Of a stretch of 64,000 nucleotides of DNA, positions 10,501 to 18,584 are shown piece by piece. Made by a program: the position numbers and the translations under genes. Where the stretch lies: NCBI RefSeq assembly GCF_006149045.1, contig NZ_VBSN01000027.1, positions 496,001-560,000 of the forward strand, in the 5' to 3' direction. The notes under the pieces were generated by a model, which was not told where the DNA came from, made no database searches, and was given only the letters and a program-made list of their open reading frames with translations. Each line of letters starts with the position of its first letter. Position 1 is the stretch's first letter. This stretch comes from Dyadobacter flavalbus. GTDB lineage: Bacteria; Bacteroidota; Bacteroidia; Cytophagales; Spirosomataceae.

Positions 10501-10692
10501 ATCCGTCAGCAATCCTGGGGACAGAATATGCTGGTGCTTGCCTTGACGGGTTACAGTCAGCACGAAGACCGGCGTTTAACGAAAGAGGCGGGCTTTGATG
10601 AGCATCTGGTCAAGCCGGTCGATTTGGAAGTGCTGATCAACTTACTGAAAACAATGTTGGACAGGAACCATAAGATCACTAAACTGAAATAG
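7501..10692 (+). CDS. Hybrid sensor histidine kinase (multi-PAS, GAF, HisKA, HATPase, REC)
   Basis: Predicted 1063-residue soluble hybrid kinase. PAS 1 (about 12-130) is followed by a short coiled stretch, two similar PAS units (about 155-275 and 280-395; both hold an EMIQVF- or DIIQVF-type motif and an EQFxxWFYQ motif, so one is an internal duplicate), a GAF domain (about 400-555) and PAS 4 (about 565-690). The phosphoacceptor His in MLAHELRNPMATL is near 702; N-box NLLTNGARYTGEQG and GGLGLGLALVKR follow. Receiver Asp is in ILLDIGMPGLDG near 985. Two 60-base lines inside it (8941 and 9961) count about 60 percent G+C, against 37 percent in the line at 3361. No transmembrane region is seen. 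Confidence 0.9.
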   Translation: MTMTTDLVDAFLIDEYKQLVELFAQAVWETDAHGQVVADSSSWRAYTGQSKQEWLGEGWVGAVHPEDRGYALDQWQKAVSSQTPVNAEFRLRSPGGGWRWTNVRATHILDADGSVKKWVGLNIGIEEKKKAEQLLQQEQIRLQEEVSDRTSELASSRQLHQAILDSTLEMIQVFTAVRSEDGQIIDFVWRLNNHAAEQHYGDVIGTSLLSNNPGVIETGIFDTFRQVVETGIADKSERHYNNEQFEGWFYQSTVKLGDGVATTTTDITALKKAEEQTRSSQLLLQSVIDNSLDIIQVFKAVRDETGQIIDFTCAVNNKKGIEQNGDVIGRSLLQVNPGVVASGVFDRMVKVAQTGEPQQLEQYYAHEQFDVWFYQMLVNTVDGVAMMTREITERKQNELRRDFLLRLNDAIRPLADPVTIQDTAARLLGEQLGTDRAYYAEMDETSGNCAVVRQWHRPGTGNARSYSLAEWSMPGLIDGRTRVVRNTNSDPAIADDQREPLQRNQIGATIVVPLVKEGRLVAKFVTHQRAPRNWTATDVSLAEETAERTWAAVERAKTVEALRQSEEQFRLLGVASSDSIYKMNPNWTRMRLLSGKTFLADTNDPGSSWIQTYIPAEDQPWVQQVIQEAIRTKSTFEREHRVRKVEGGTGWIFSSAIPVFDKKGDIQEWLGAASDITARKLAEEKLHDSSRRKDEFLAMLAHELRNPMATLRNGVSILELTSTEEPARSTVEMMSRQSDHLERMLDDLLDVSRISSGKIELKTERVDLVSLVAQAVESMQSLFQKQGRSLKADLPATPIYLAGDATRLMQVVTNLLTNGARYTGEQGQVWLRLREEQMQAVLEVGDNGIGLPADQLSSIFELFVQVDNSLARSKGGLGLGLALVKRLVEQHGGRAEARSEGLGKGSVFTIYLPTLMLPAMQTPTPEHQASEPLDSRRILVIDDNADSAQTMGMLLKLKGYEAHTRNSGQAGLEAAEQLLPAAILLDIGMPGLDGYDTCRLIRQQSWGQNMLVLALTGYSQHEDRRLTKEAGFDEHLVKPVDLEVLINLLKTMLDRNHKITKLK

Positions 10693-10759
10693 CCATATAT
10701 ACGGAAAAAATCCGGATTTAAGATTTGTAAGACATGAGCGAAAATGACGTTTCATGTCA

Positions 10760-10809
10760 TTTGTGAAGACACAAACAAGGCAATGCAATCATGTTTGTGT
10801 CTTCACAAA
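10760..10809. repeat. Perfect 18-base inverted repeat with nested palindromes
   Basis: TTTGTGAAGACACAAACA (10760-10777) is the exact reverse complement of 10792-10809, with a 14-base loop. Each arm is itself an inverted repeat of the form TTTGTG-N4-CACAAA. It lies between the converging kinase and VOC genes, where a two-way terminator would be expected, but no T-run follows on either strand. It may instead be a pair of regulator sites. Confidence 0.7.
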
Positions 10810-10833
10810 CAAAGTGAACAAATTTGATTTTTG

Positions 10834-11259
10834 TCATGCATTCTCAAGTTTTTCAATATCCAGCTTCTTCATCTGCAGAATGGCCTGCATTACGCGTTGC
10901 CCTCTTTCGGGGTTCGACATCAGTTTGCTGATTATTGTCGGAACTACCTGCCATGAAAAGCCAAACTTATCCTTCAGCCAGCCGCACTGATCTTCCCGGC
11001 CGCCATCGGCAACAAGCTTTTCCCAATAGTAGTCAATTTCATCCTGCGTGTCACAGTTGATAACAAAAGAAACCGCTTCGCTGAATTTGAATTTTGGTCC
11101 GCCATTAAGACCCATAACTTTGTAGCCGTTCAGTTCAAAAGTGACTACAACCGGATTTTCATGCAGGATTTTTGAATTTTTGAATACAGAGCAGTAAAAT
11201 TCAGCTGCAGCTTTCGCATTTCCGTCAAACCACAAGCAAGGATGTATGGAGCTGTTCAT
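10834..11259 (-). CDS. VOC-superfamily protein, PhnB-like
   Basis: Predicted 141-residue protein of the glyoxalase/bleomycin-resistance (VOC) fold, PhnB-like subgroup. It opens MNSSIHPCLWFDGNAKAAAE with FYCSVF following, the usual start of this group, and has SFVINCDTQDEIDYYWEKL, CGWLKDKFGFSWQVVPT and a C-terminal MQAILQMKKLDIEKLE helix. Members are often annotated as 3-demethylubiquinone methyltransferase-like, but the enzymatic role is generally unknown. It is a single gene, convergent with the kinase. Family is secure and function is not. Confidence 0.85.
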   Translation of the reverse strand: MNSSIHPCLWFDGNAKAAAEFYCSVFKNSKILHENPVVVTFELNGYKVMGLNGGPKFKFSEAVSFVINCDTQDEIDYYWEKLVADGGREDQCGWLKDKFGFSWQVVPTIISKLMSNPERGQRVMQAILQMKKLDIEKLENA

Positions 11260-11404
11260 TGGAATAAAGTAAATTTGGATGGAAAGTAATTGGATACAAG
11301 TTTACTAAACCCTCAGCGGTTCGAAAGGGGGCTGCTGCGACTTTTAATGGGGTATGTTGCGACAGCTTCGGAACAAATCACGGCTTTGCCGCTAGCAATA
11401 ACAG

Positions 11405-11438
11405 AAAAGGAGACAGATGCTGTTATCCGTCTCCTTTC
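11405..11438 (-). terminator. Probable weak terminator after the ThuA gene
   Basis: AAAGGAGAC (11406-11414) pairs with GTCTCCTTT (11429-11437), extended by GAT/ATC inside. Read on the minus strand it lies 36 bases after the stop at 11474 and ends in four T residues, so it is a modest intrinsic terminator. Confidence 0.5.
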
Positions 11439-11473
11439 CCGCTATTTGTTTGAAAGATGTATCTTCTTTGCTT

Positions 11474-12238
11474 TTACTTCACACCCTTTCCGGTTGCTGC
11501 CCAGTAAATGCCACCATAAAGATGATCCAAGAAAGTCTGGTCGGAATAGACAAGCCCGATATGGCCGAGGCCGGTATAAAAGGCTCTGCCTCCGTCATAA
11601 TTATGGTACCAGGCAATCGGATGAAAATCGCCCATTCCTACACTTTTATTATCGGTGCCCCAGCTGGCTTTCGGGTCATAGCTTTTTTCATCAACGCCGA
11701 TCAGGAATTTAAGATCGTCCGATTTATACGGTTTCTGGTATTCGTACCATTCATCGGTCCAGAGCATTCTTTTTGGAAACCGTTCCATGCCGGGAAAGTT
11801 GCTGTTTACGACATCAAGATAAGCGGTTTGCTGTTCCGGATGAATTTTAAACATCATTCCGGCCATTTTTGTATACCACGGCCATTCGTATTCAGTATCT
11901 GCCGCGGCGTGAATGCCAACCCAGCCTTTTCCCGACTGAATAAACTTTTCAAATGCAGTTTGTTGCTCTGCATTCAGGATATCGCCTGTCGTATTCAAAA
12001 AGATGACAGCATCGTAATTTTTAAGCTGTTTTTCATTGAAAACAGAAGCATTTTCCTGCCAGTCAACGGTGAAATTGTGCCTTGCTGCAAGGTTTCTTAT
12101 GCCAGACACGCCTTCATGAATGGAAGTGTGATGAAATCCGGCCGTTTTGGTAAAGAGTAAAACTTTAAACTGTTGCGCATACGATGAGGCTGCACTTGCA
12201 ATTACAAGAAACAGAACGAGTAATTTTTTTAGCATCAT
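11474..12238 (-). CDS. ThuA-like domain protein, secreted
   Basis: Predicted 254-residue paralogue of the protein at 178-1023. The start is set at the MetMet pair (12238/12235) because MLKKLLVLFLVIASAASSYA is a classic signal peptide ending near AQQ; upstream residues do not fit. Motifs are LLFTKTAGFHHTSIHEG, DAVIFLNTTGDILNAEQQ, GWVGIHAAADTEYEWPWY and FHPIAWYHNYDGGRAFYTGLGH. ThuA-fold proteins accompany sugar-derivative utilisation; secretion suggests a periplasmic role. It stands alone here, not in a clear sugar operon. Confidence 0.85.
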   Translation of the reverse strand: MMLKKLLVLFLVIASAASSYAQQFKVLLFTKTAGFHHTSIHEGVSGIRNLAARHNFTVDWQENASVFNEKQLKNYDAVIFLNTTGDILNAEQQTAFEKFIQSGKGWVGIHAAADTEYEWPWYTKMAGMMFKIHPEQQTAYLDVVNSNFPGMERFPKRMLWTDEWYEYQKPYKSDDLKFLIGVDEKSYDPKASWGTDNKSVGMGDFHPIAWYHNYDGGRAFYTGLGHIGLVYSDQTFLDHLYGGIYWAATGKGVK

Positions 12239-12634
12239 AAATTTTAATTCAAGTTTTTTGGTAAAAGTAACTTTGCAATGCGGATCTGCCAGATTCAGGA
12301 CCGGCATATTATCAATAGTATTAAGGCATCGTTATAGCCGAATATACTTTTGATTAGCCTGCTTTTAATGTCTTCCTTTTAGAAATGTCTTTGTAAACGG
12401 AATCTTTTGCGGATGTTCAAGATCCGTGTTTTCCCGTAAATCCATATGATTTGAGATTTTAAAACCGGTTTTGCAAAGAACAGCCAGACCGGCAGCGCAT
12501 ATGTCTGGCCGGTGACGGTTGCTTATATTATTTATGAATTTCCGGTTTTTCTGGGCAGGATTTATTTCCCGGAACTGTCAGTAACATTCTTGCCGGCAGT
12601 TGCATACAGCTTATTATTTTCTTGCGGGCTGAAA

Positions 12635-12823
12635 ATGAACAAGCTTGCACTGAATCAGTTACTATCAGTCTGTTTTGTTTCGATCGAGATTTTTCTGTCT
12701 TTCACTGCATGCAACTTCTATAATACAGGAATCCCGTACAAACGCAGCAATATAAATATCCGCCAGGTCTGTACAAAGTTCTGCTCAGGTATTACAATAA
12801 AAGAAATGAAGTTCATTGAGTAG
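12635..12823 (+). CDS. Possible small lipoprotein, 62 residues
   Basis: Tentative gene. From ATG 12635 the translation has a lysine near the start, a hydrophobic run and a lipobox-like FTAC near residue 26, comparable with the FAAC site of the lipoproteins at 25697 and 26483. The remainder is short and unlike any family I know. A 20-pair terminator starts 6 bases after the stop, but that hairpin could equally serve the opposite gene at 12899. The rest of the gap 12239-12898 shows no other gene, and the ribosome site is unconvincing. Confidence 0.27.
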   Translation: MNKLALNQLLSVCFVSIEIFLSFTACNFYNTGIPYKRSNINIRQVCTKFCSGITIKEMKFIE

Positions 12824-12828
12824 CATAC

Positions 12829-12879
12829 AAAAGCAAAGGATGTAACAGACAACTTAGCTGTTACATCCTTTGCTTTTTT
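12829..12879. terminator. Strong bidirectional terminator
   Basis: A perfect 20-pair stem (12829-12848 with 12858-12877) with a nine-base loop. It ends in six T on the plus strand and four on the minus strand. It is placed to stop transcription of the lipoprotein gene at 12899-13774 and anything coming from the left. Confidence 0.85.
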
Positions 12880-12898
12880 GTGATTATATGCTAATCAA

Positions 12899-13774
12899 TC
12901 AGCGTACATCGTGCTTTACATCGCCATACCTGACAAAACCATCCTGTGTTTTTACATACGGACGATAGTAAATTTCGGTATATGGAAAGTTAAGCAGGTA
13001 CGAAAACTCATCCTGTTTCAGGTACTCGCCGGGAGCATAATTTGTTTTTACTACCAGCTTTGTATCATTGGTTAAGGTTGGTTCTTTATGAATGCTTCCG
13101 ATTGCTTCCTGTTTGTAGCTGATAACGAAGCCATGTTCAACAGCCGGGCTGGAACCAACATCCGTTACCTGGGCTTTTAAAACATCAAAAGTCTTAACAC
13201 GGTTTACTACATTCCAGGCCGTTGTTTCCGGCTGCCATTTATTACAAATCGTATGCATTACTTCTCCGTAAATCACGGCATTGTTCTCAAATTTCATGTA
13301 AGTGCGGTAATATACTTCCTTGCAGCTGAAGGTTCTGTAAATCTTGTAAGTGCGAGCTTGCATTAAGGCAGTTCCATTCGATACACTTACAATGTATTTC
13401 CTTACAAGCGGATCAGCTTTAAGCAATGGAACCGGGTTAATCGGCTGGCTGTCATTCGTTCTTGAACTTACAATAAATCCAAATTCAACCTTTTGTTTCA
13501 CAGTACTGACTTTATCAATACTTCCTACGAAAAAATCAGGATCGGTATAAGGCGGAATAAGCAGCTGCTGCATGCCCTTAGTGCTGATTTTGAAATCCTG
13601 CATATTTCCACTATTGCTCGGAAGAAGCAATGAAGTTCGCGATCCGGCATCGGTACTGGAAGTTTCCGGTTGCGGTAACTGTTCATTTTCCTTTGTGCAG
13701 CTTCCCGCAAAAAGCATTGCTGATAAAATCAGCGTTTTCATTGATAAACCGGACAAGCGTAAATAATTTTTCAT
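12899..13774 (-). CDS. Two-repeat lipoprotein of unknown function
   Basis: Predicted 291-residue lipoprotein; the signal peptide ends in lipobox AGSC near residue 26, followed by a charged, glutamine- and serine-rich linker. The body has two similar units: KVEFGFIVSSR with a later CKEVYYRTYMKFENN and VIYGEVMH (about 95-170), and VEHGFVISYKQ with TEIYYRPYVKTQDG and VRYGDVKHD (about 205-290). Paired GF(I/V)(V/I)S and YYR(T/P)Y strands suggest two beta-sandwich modules like those in Bacteroidota surface lipoproteins. It is monocistronic with a strong terminator. No enzymatic residues are apparent. Confidence 0.7.
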   Translation of the reverse strand: MKNYLRLSGLSMKTLILSAMLFAGSCTKENEQLPQPETSSTDAGSRTSLLLPSNSGNMQDFKISTKGMQQLLIPPYTDPDFFVGSIDKVSTVKQKVEFGFIVSSRTNDSQPINPVPLLKADPLVRKYIVSVSNGTALMQARTYKIYRTFSCKEVYYRTYMKFENNAVIYGEVMHTICNKWQPETTAWNVVNRVKTFDVLKAQVTDVGSSPAVEHGFVISYKQEAIGSIHKEPTLTNDTKLVVKTNYAPGEYLKQDEFSYLLNFPYTEIYYRPYVKTQDGFVRYGDVKHDVR

Positions 13775-14213
13775 GACTGTTTGTATATGAATATTTTGAC
13801 TCCGGGCACTTGATGCCGCAACAAATATGGCTTAAAAGCGGAGGTATCCGAAGTATAGCTTTTGAACGGCTTATCGGAATTATTTTACGGTTTATACAAG
13901 TACATACAGGGCAATAACTTCATTGCAACTTTATACGAAAAGGGATTTATATAACCGAAAAATAATGAAGAGTACATTTCAGGGTTCCCGCAGGAAACGC
14001 GTACGCTATTCAGATTGGTAAGAACTGACTTAGGAAATGCTGCTCCAAGACAGTTTTTTTAAGGTTCAGAACGGATTACAATGAGAGATGAAAGCGGAAT
14101 GAATTACCGGAATCATTGAATTGCAATTTCAGGAACTTACAAAAGTGCTCCTTGCATACACAAAAACAGGCCGGGCATAATAATTGAGATATTCAAATAA
14201 AAACCTCAATAAC
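13775..14213. other. Divergent intergenic region, 439 bases
   Basis: Lies between the minus-strand lipoprotein and the plus-strand small basic protein, so it should hold both promoters. I see no convincing TTTG/TAnnTTTG pair, hairpin or repeat in it. Confidence 0.4.
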
Positions 14214-14387
14214 ATGGCTAAGGCAAAAAGCAAAACCGCAACGAAAAAGAACAAACTGGGCGTTAAAAATTCATTGGTCAACAACATCAATGCACGCAAG
14301 AAAAAAGGAATTTCCAAACCTAAAAGTGAAAAAACGGTCAGCAAGGAATCCTACGAAGACATGAAAGAAAACTGGGACAAAAAGTAA
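14214..14387 (+). CDS. Small lysine-rich basic protein, 57 residues
   Basis: Predicted very basic protein (starts MAKAKSKTATKKNKLGVKN, then NARKKKGISKPKSEK, ends KENWDKK). The ATG at 14214 is chosen over a weaker upstream frame because the compact MAKAKSK start is typical of small conserved Bacteroidota proteins. The charge suggests nucleic-acid or ribosome contact, but no fold is recognised. The overlapping minus-strand frame (14129-14344) is hydrophobic because it is antisense to lysine codons. It converges on the dehydrogenase at 14408. Confidence 0.65.
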   Translation: MAKAKSKTATKKNKLGVKNSLVNNINARKKKGISKPKSEKTVSKESYEDMKENWDKK

Positions 14388-14407
14388 AACTTTGATTTCA
14401 GGACAAG

Positions 14408-15352
14408 TTAAACTACGTTCTTCTTGTCGCCATGCATAAAGCCTTCCAGGTTATCCGAAACGATCTGCAGCAACCGTTTTCTGGCTTCAAACGTCGCCCA
14501 TGCAATGTGCGGCGTTATGACGCAATTCGGTGCAGATAACAAGGGATTGTCGGACCTGGGCGGCTCCGTTGACAGAACGTCAAGTCCGGCGCCGGCAATT
14601 ATTCCTTTTTTCAATGCATCCGCAAGGTCGGTTTCCTGGATCAGCGGCCCGCGTCCTGTGTTAAGAATTACTGCATTCGGTTTCATTGTTGCAAGCCGTT
14701 GCGCGTTTATCATTTCTTTTGTTTCTTCTGTCAACGGGCAGTGCAGACTGAGCACATCACTGTTTCTGAAAACGTCTTCCAGCGTTGTCATTTCCACTCC
14801 GTTTACAGCAGCCGGATGTTTCCGGTAGGCAATAACTTTCATTCCGAGTGCGAGCGCAATCTGAGCTACTTGCGAACCGATATCCCCGAATCCGACAAGA
14901 CCCATTGTTTTTCCTGCAAGTTCGGTCAGCGGCGTTTTGGTGTAACTGAAATCCGGCGAGTTTACCCATTCGCCTTTAAAAACGCTCTGGCTGTGTGTTT
15001 CAATCCGGTTTACAAGTGAAAGCAGCAAGGCAAAAGTGTGTTGCGCAACAGACGCGGAACTATATGCTTTTACGTTGGTTACCGTTATGCCCAGTTTTCG
15101 GGTAGCAGCAATATCAATGTTATTGAATCCGGTTGCCATCACGCCGATGTACTTTACATTTGGAAGCTGACTTAATATTTTTTCAGAAAGAACAACTTTA
15201 TTAACAAGTACGGCATCTGCTTCTTTTGAACGCTCCACAATCTGATCTTCATCGGAACGGTCGTATATGGTTACATTTCCCAGTTTGTTAAGCGGGTTCC
15301 AGTCAAGGTCGCCGGGATTAAGCGTGTAGCCGTCAAGGATTACGATGTTCAT
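14408..15352 (-). CDS. D-2-hydroxyacid dehydrogenase (glycerate/hydroxypyruvate type)
   Basis: Predicted 314-residue NAD-dependent dehydrogenase. It has an N-terminal catalytic half-domain, cofactor motif GLVGFGDIGSQVAQIALALG near residue 150, and the family's catalytic triad: Arg in LNTGRGPLIQE, Glu in STEPPRSDN and His in TPHIAWAT. SVAQHTFALLLSL is a conserved family helix. It resembles glycerate/hydroxypyruvate reductases, though lactate-type activity cannot be excluded. Single gene; the terminator at 15493 belongs to the M1 peptidase gene, not to this one. Confidence 0.87.
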   Translation of the reverse strand: MNIVILDGYTLNPGDLDWNPLNKLGNVTIYDRSDEDQIVERSKEADAVLVNKVVLSEKILSQLPNVKYIGVMATGFNNIDIAATRKLGITVTNVKAYSSASVAQHTFALLLSLVNRIETHSQSVFKGEWVNSPDFSYTKTPLTELAGKTMGLVGFGDIGSQVAQIALALGMKVIAYRKHPAAVNGVEMTTLEDVFRNSDVLSLHCPLTEETKEMINAQRLATMKPNAVILNTGRGPLIQETDLADALKKGIIAGAGLDVLSTEPPRSDNPLLSAPNCVITPHIAWATFEARKRLLQIVSDNLEGFMHGDKKNVV

Positions 15353-15492
15353 TTGGTGTCCGGATTAAAGTTCAAAAGCTGTTTTTTGTTAATGATAAAC
15401 CCGAATGCTGCAATTCCGGGTTGTAATTCAGGCCTTTGGATTATTTGTAATTCAAAGGATTTTGTCAAAGTAAGCTTATTCTGGATTCAGAC

Positions 15493-15526
15493 AAAAAAAG
15501 CCTTCCGGAATATTTTCCGGAAGGCT
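15493..15526 (-). terminator. Intrinsic terminator of the M1 peptidase gene
   Basis: AGCCTTCCGGAA (15499-15510) pairs perfectly with 15515-15526 over a four-base loop. On the minus strand it ends in a run of seven T, 25 bases past the peptidase stop at 15551. Confidence 0.9.
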
Positions 15527-15550
15527 GCCATGATGCATTTTCGGGGGTTG

Positions 15551-17932
15551 TTAGTTCTTGGGATCGCTGCTGATCTTTCCGGCACCGGCTCCTTGCATTT
15601 GCATCGGGTTCGGAGCGCGTCTGAGCTGCTGCTGCTTGAATAACTGAAAGCGTGTCGGCTTCGCAATCCGCGGAAAGGAATTATTTTCGGTATCAATGTC
15701 GGCAATCTGGAAATAAGGGTCCAGTGTCCATTGCGTCACTTTTTTATTGGTTGTTATAACCTTGCTGATTTCCTGATCATTGAAGCGCCATATTTCAGCA
15801 GGGAAAGTTGCTACGGAATCTGTTCCGTCTTCAAATTCCATTTTAACAATGACCGGCATTGGCAAGCCGCCTTTGTTTTTCAGCGAAAGCGTATAAAAAT
15901 TGGTATTGTTCTGGATCAGTTCCTTGTCGCTTTCGGATAATCCGGCCAGATACTGCTCATACTTCTGACGATCGGCATCCGTAACTTTATAAGGATCGTA
16001 ACGGTTATAAAAATCGGCCATGGTCGAATCTTGTGCTACAACCGTTTCGCCTTTTGTCTGCGCATCACGGATTTTGCTGATCGTGGCCTGTCTGCGGGCT
16101 GCTTCTTTCCGGGCCAGTTCTTTCTCAATTTCCGGGTTCTGGGTATCGATGCTAAACCAGTCAACACTTACAAGATCCTGGTCAACAGGTTCAACTCCGT
16201 AAAACCATCCTTTCCAGAACCAGTCAAGATCCACGCCCGAAGCATCTTCCATGGTGCGGAAAAAGTCGGCAGGCGTAGGGCTTTTGAATCTCCACCGGTT
16301 TGCATATTCTTTGAACGCATGATCAAAAAGTTCACGGCCCATTACCGTTTCACGCAGAATGTTCAGTGCCGTTGCAGGTTTTGCATAGGCATTCGGCCCC
16401 AGACCGATTACGTTTTCAGCAGAAGACATGATCGGGGAAAGTACGGATTTGTCGGAAGACATGTAATCGGTAATCTGGTTAGGCTCGCCGCGTCTGGTAG
16501 GAAAGTTGAAATCCCATTCTTTTTCGGCAAGATACTGGCAGAATGTATTCAGTCCTTCGTCCATCCATGCCCACTGCCGTTCATCGGAATTGACGATCAT
16601 CGGGAAAAAGTTATGTCCGACTTCATGAATAATCACGCCGATCATGCCGTATTTTACGGCTTCGCTGTACGTTCCGTCTTCTTCCGGACGACCGCCGTTG
16701 AAACTGATCATCGGATATTCCATGCCGCCGCCAGCAACGGAATGGCAGGAAATGGCAACCGGATAAGGGTATTCGAATGTACGTGCGCCGTAGGATTTCA
16801 GCGTATGCGCCACAGCACGGGTGGAATATTGCTCCCAAAGCGGATTTCCTTCTTTCGGGTAAATAGACATGCACCAGATTTTGCGGCCGTCTTTGTAAAC
16901 GTCGGTCTGCATGGCATCCCAGATGAATTTACGGCTGCTTGCAAATGCAAAGTCACGAACGTTGTCGGCTTTGTAAATCCAGGTTTTCTTTCCCGGCGAC
17001 TTGTTCTCACGTTTTTCTGCTTTTTCCGCTTCGGCCTGCGTTACAATGATAACCGGCGTTTTGGAAGTTTCGGCTTTCTTAAGGCGCTGCTTTTGTGTTG
17101 CTGTAAGTACTTGTGCGTAGTTCTGGCATTCGCCGCTGGCTGCGACAACATGGTCTGCAGGAACGGTAATGGCTACTTTGTAATTCCCGAAAATCAATGC
17201 AAATTCTCCTTGTCCGAGAAATTGCTTGTGGTTCCAGCCGTTTACATCATCATAAGGTGCAAGGCGCGGAAACCAGTGTGCAATGAAGTAATTGGCATTG
17301 CCGTCTTTCGGGAAATATTCGTATCCGCTGCGGCCGTAATATTCGGTAATGTAATAACTCCAGTCTACACTGAAAACCACGTTTGTGCCGGGTTTCATGG
17401 CAACCGGAAGGTCGATGCGCATCATGGTATTCACAATCGTGTAGGGCAAGGCTTTGCCGGCTTTGTCCTTTACGGCCGCAATCTGGTATCCGTATTCTTT
17501 TTTCGGGTCAAGTGATGAGCCTCTTCCGTTGTTCATTGCCTCAAGCTGCGAAGTACTCATGCCTTTTTCACTGATCGTGCCCGTTCTGGAAGTCGCTCCG
17601 ATGCTTTCTTTTTTGAAAAGGTTCTGGTCAAGCTGCATCCAGATGTATTTCAGTTCGTCCGGAGAGTTATTGAAAAAAGTAATCGTTTCCGAACCGGTGA
17701 TGCGGCGGTTATCGTCGTCCAGCTCTGCTTTGATGTCGTAGTCGGCACGCTGCTGCCAGTACTCACGGCCCGGCGCGCCGGAAGCAGCGCGGTATGAATT
17801 GGGCGTCGGAAGCATCGTGCCCATTTGTTCAAAACGGTCATTGGCCTGATAATTCGGTGATTTCGGCAACTGCTGCGCCATCGTGGCCACAGAAACCATT
17901 AAGATCAGTAAAGGGAGCAGTACTTTTTTCAT
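15551..17932 (-). CDS. M1-family zinc metallopeptidase, secreted
   Basis: Predicted 793-residue aminopeptidase-like enzyme. The start is set at MKKVLLPLLILMVSVATMAQQ, a clear signal peptide; the 23 residues upstream do not fit. The gluzincin motif HEVGHNFFP is near residue 434, with the third zinc ligand in WMDEGLNTFCQYLAE 18 residues on; GGMEYPMI is the family's GxMEN-like exopeptidase motif in altered form. The C-terminal 200 residues are proline- and glutamine-rich towards the end. It presumably digests peptides in the periplasm. It follows the HupE-like gene by 28 bases and is likely co-transcribed with it. Confidence 0.92.
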   Translation of the reverse strand: MKKVLLPLLILMVSVATMAQQLPKSPNYQANDRFEQMGTMLPTPNSYRAASGAPGREYWQQRADYDIKAELDDDNRRITGSETITFFNNSPDELKYIWMQLDQNLFKKESIGATSRTGTISEKGMSTSQLEAMNNGRGSSLDPKKEYGYQIAAVKDKAGKALPYTIVNTMMRIDLPVAMKPGTNVVFSVDWSYYITEYYGRSGYEYFPKDGNANYFIAHWFPRLAPYDDVNGWNHKQFLGQGEFALIFGNYKVAITVPADHVVAASGECQNYAQVLTATQKQRLKKAETSKTPVIIVTQAEAEKAEKRENKSPGKKTWIYKADNVRDFAFASSRKFIWDAMQTDVYKDGRKIWCMSIYPKEGNPLWEQYSTRAVAHTLKSYGARTFEYPYPVAISCHSVAGGGMEYPMISFNGGRPEEDGTYSEAVKYGMIGVIIHEVGHNFFPMIVNSDERQWAWMDEGLNTFCQYLAEKEWDFNFPTRRGEPNQITDYMSSDKSVLSPIMSSAENVIGLGPNAYAKPATALNILRETVMGRELFDHAFKEYANRWRFKSPTPADFFRTMEDASGVDLDWFWKGWFYGVEPVDQDLVSVDWFSIDTQNPEIEKELARKEAARRQATISKIRDAQTKGETVVAQDSTMADFYNRYDPYKVTDADRQKYEQYLAGLSESDKELIQNNTNFYTLSLKNKGGLPMPVIVKMEFEDGTDSVATFPAEIWRFNDQEISKVITTNKKVTQWTLDPYFQIADIDTENNSFPRIAKPTRFQLFKQQQLRRAPNPMQMQGAGAGKISSDPKN

Positions 17933-17960
17933 ATATATTGGTGATTGGATATAGGTTCTT

Positions 17961-18584
17961 TTAATTGACAGACAAGCCTGCAAGATTTCTGAAGAATTCA
18001 TTGTTCAGGATAAGCGAAAGCGACATACCGACAATGATTCCGGATAAAATATTGATCCAGTTCATTCTCTGCACTTTGAACAACTCGATTACAACAAAGG
18101 CAATGGACAGAACAACAAATACGATAATCAGCTGGCCAAGTTCCAGCCCGACATTAAAGCCGAGCAGCGGATTGAATATTTCTGCTTCCTTTCCGAGCAA
18201 TGCCCTCAGATAATTGGAAAATCCCAGACCGTGAATGAGTCCGAAGAACAACGCAAACGGATACCTCAGGCCGGAGACCTTTTCCTGGCGGTTGAAGGAA
18301 GCAGCCGGAACCTTGTAAAAGAAGTTCAGTATGGCTGTAATGATGATCGTAACCGGAATCAGAAGCTCAATCCAGTCGGGGTTAACGCTGACAAGCCCGG
18401 TTGTGGCCAGTGCAAGTGTTATCGAATGCCCGATGGTAAAAGCAGTTACCAGAATAATTACTTTTTTCCAGTCGATAAGCGTATAAACGGAACAGAGCGC
18501 CATGATGAAAAGAATATGGTCATAGCCATTGGAATCTGTTATATGGTCGAAACCCAATTGAAGATAAGCCTGGAATTCGGACAT
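17961..18584 (-). CDS. HupE/UreJ-like membrane protein
   Basis: Predicted 207-residue integral membrane protein with about six hydrophobic segments. The N-terminus GFDHITDSNGYDHILFIMAL, FTIGHSITLAL and GLIHGLGFSNYLRALLG carry the histidines and aspartates typical of HupE/UreJ-type putative nickel/cobalt permeases. No hydrogenase or urease gene is nearby, so metal transport for those enzymes is not supported by context. It precedes the M1 peptidase on the same strand with a 28-base gap; supply of metal to a secreted metalloenzyme is possible but speculative. Confidence 0.8.
   Translation of the reverse strand: MSEFQAYLQLGFDHITDSNGYDHILFIMALCSVYTLIDWKKVIILVTAFTIGHSITLALATTGLVSVNPDWIELLIPVTIIITAILNFFYKVPAASFNRQEKVSGLRYPFALFFGLIHGLGFSNYLRALLGKEAEIFNPLLGFNVGLELGQLIIVFVVLSIAFVVIELFKVQRMNWINILSGIIVGMSLSLILNNEFFRNLAGLSVN

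Noticed and set aside
11417..12160. 247-residue open frame on the plus strand
   Set aside because: Antisense shadow of the ThuA-like gene with low-complexity content.
14129..14344. 71-residue minus-strand hydrophobic frame
   Set aside because: It is antisense to the lysine-rich small protein; AAA/AAG codons read back as Phe/Leu, giving false transmembrane character.
16031..17515. 494-residue open frame on the plus strand
   Set aside because: It is entirely antisense to the M1 peptidase, whose signal peptide, zinc motif and terminator are clear. The translation has no family features.
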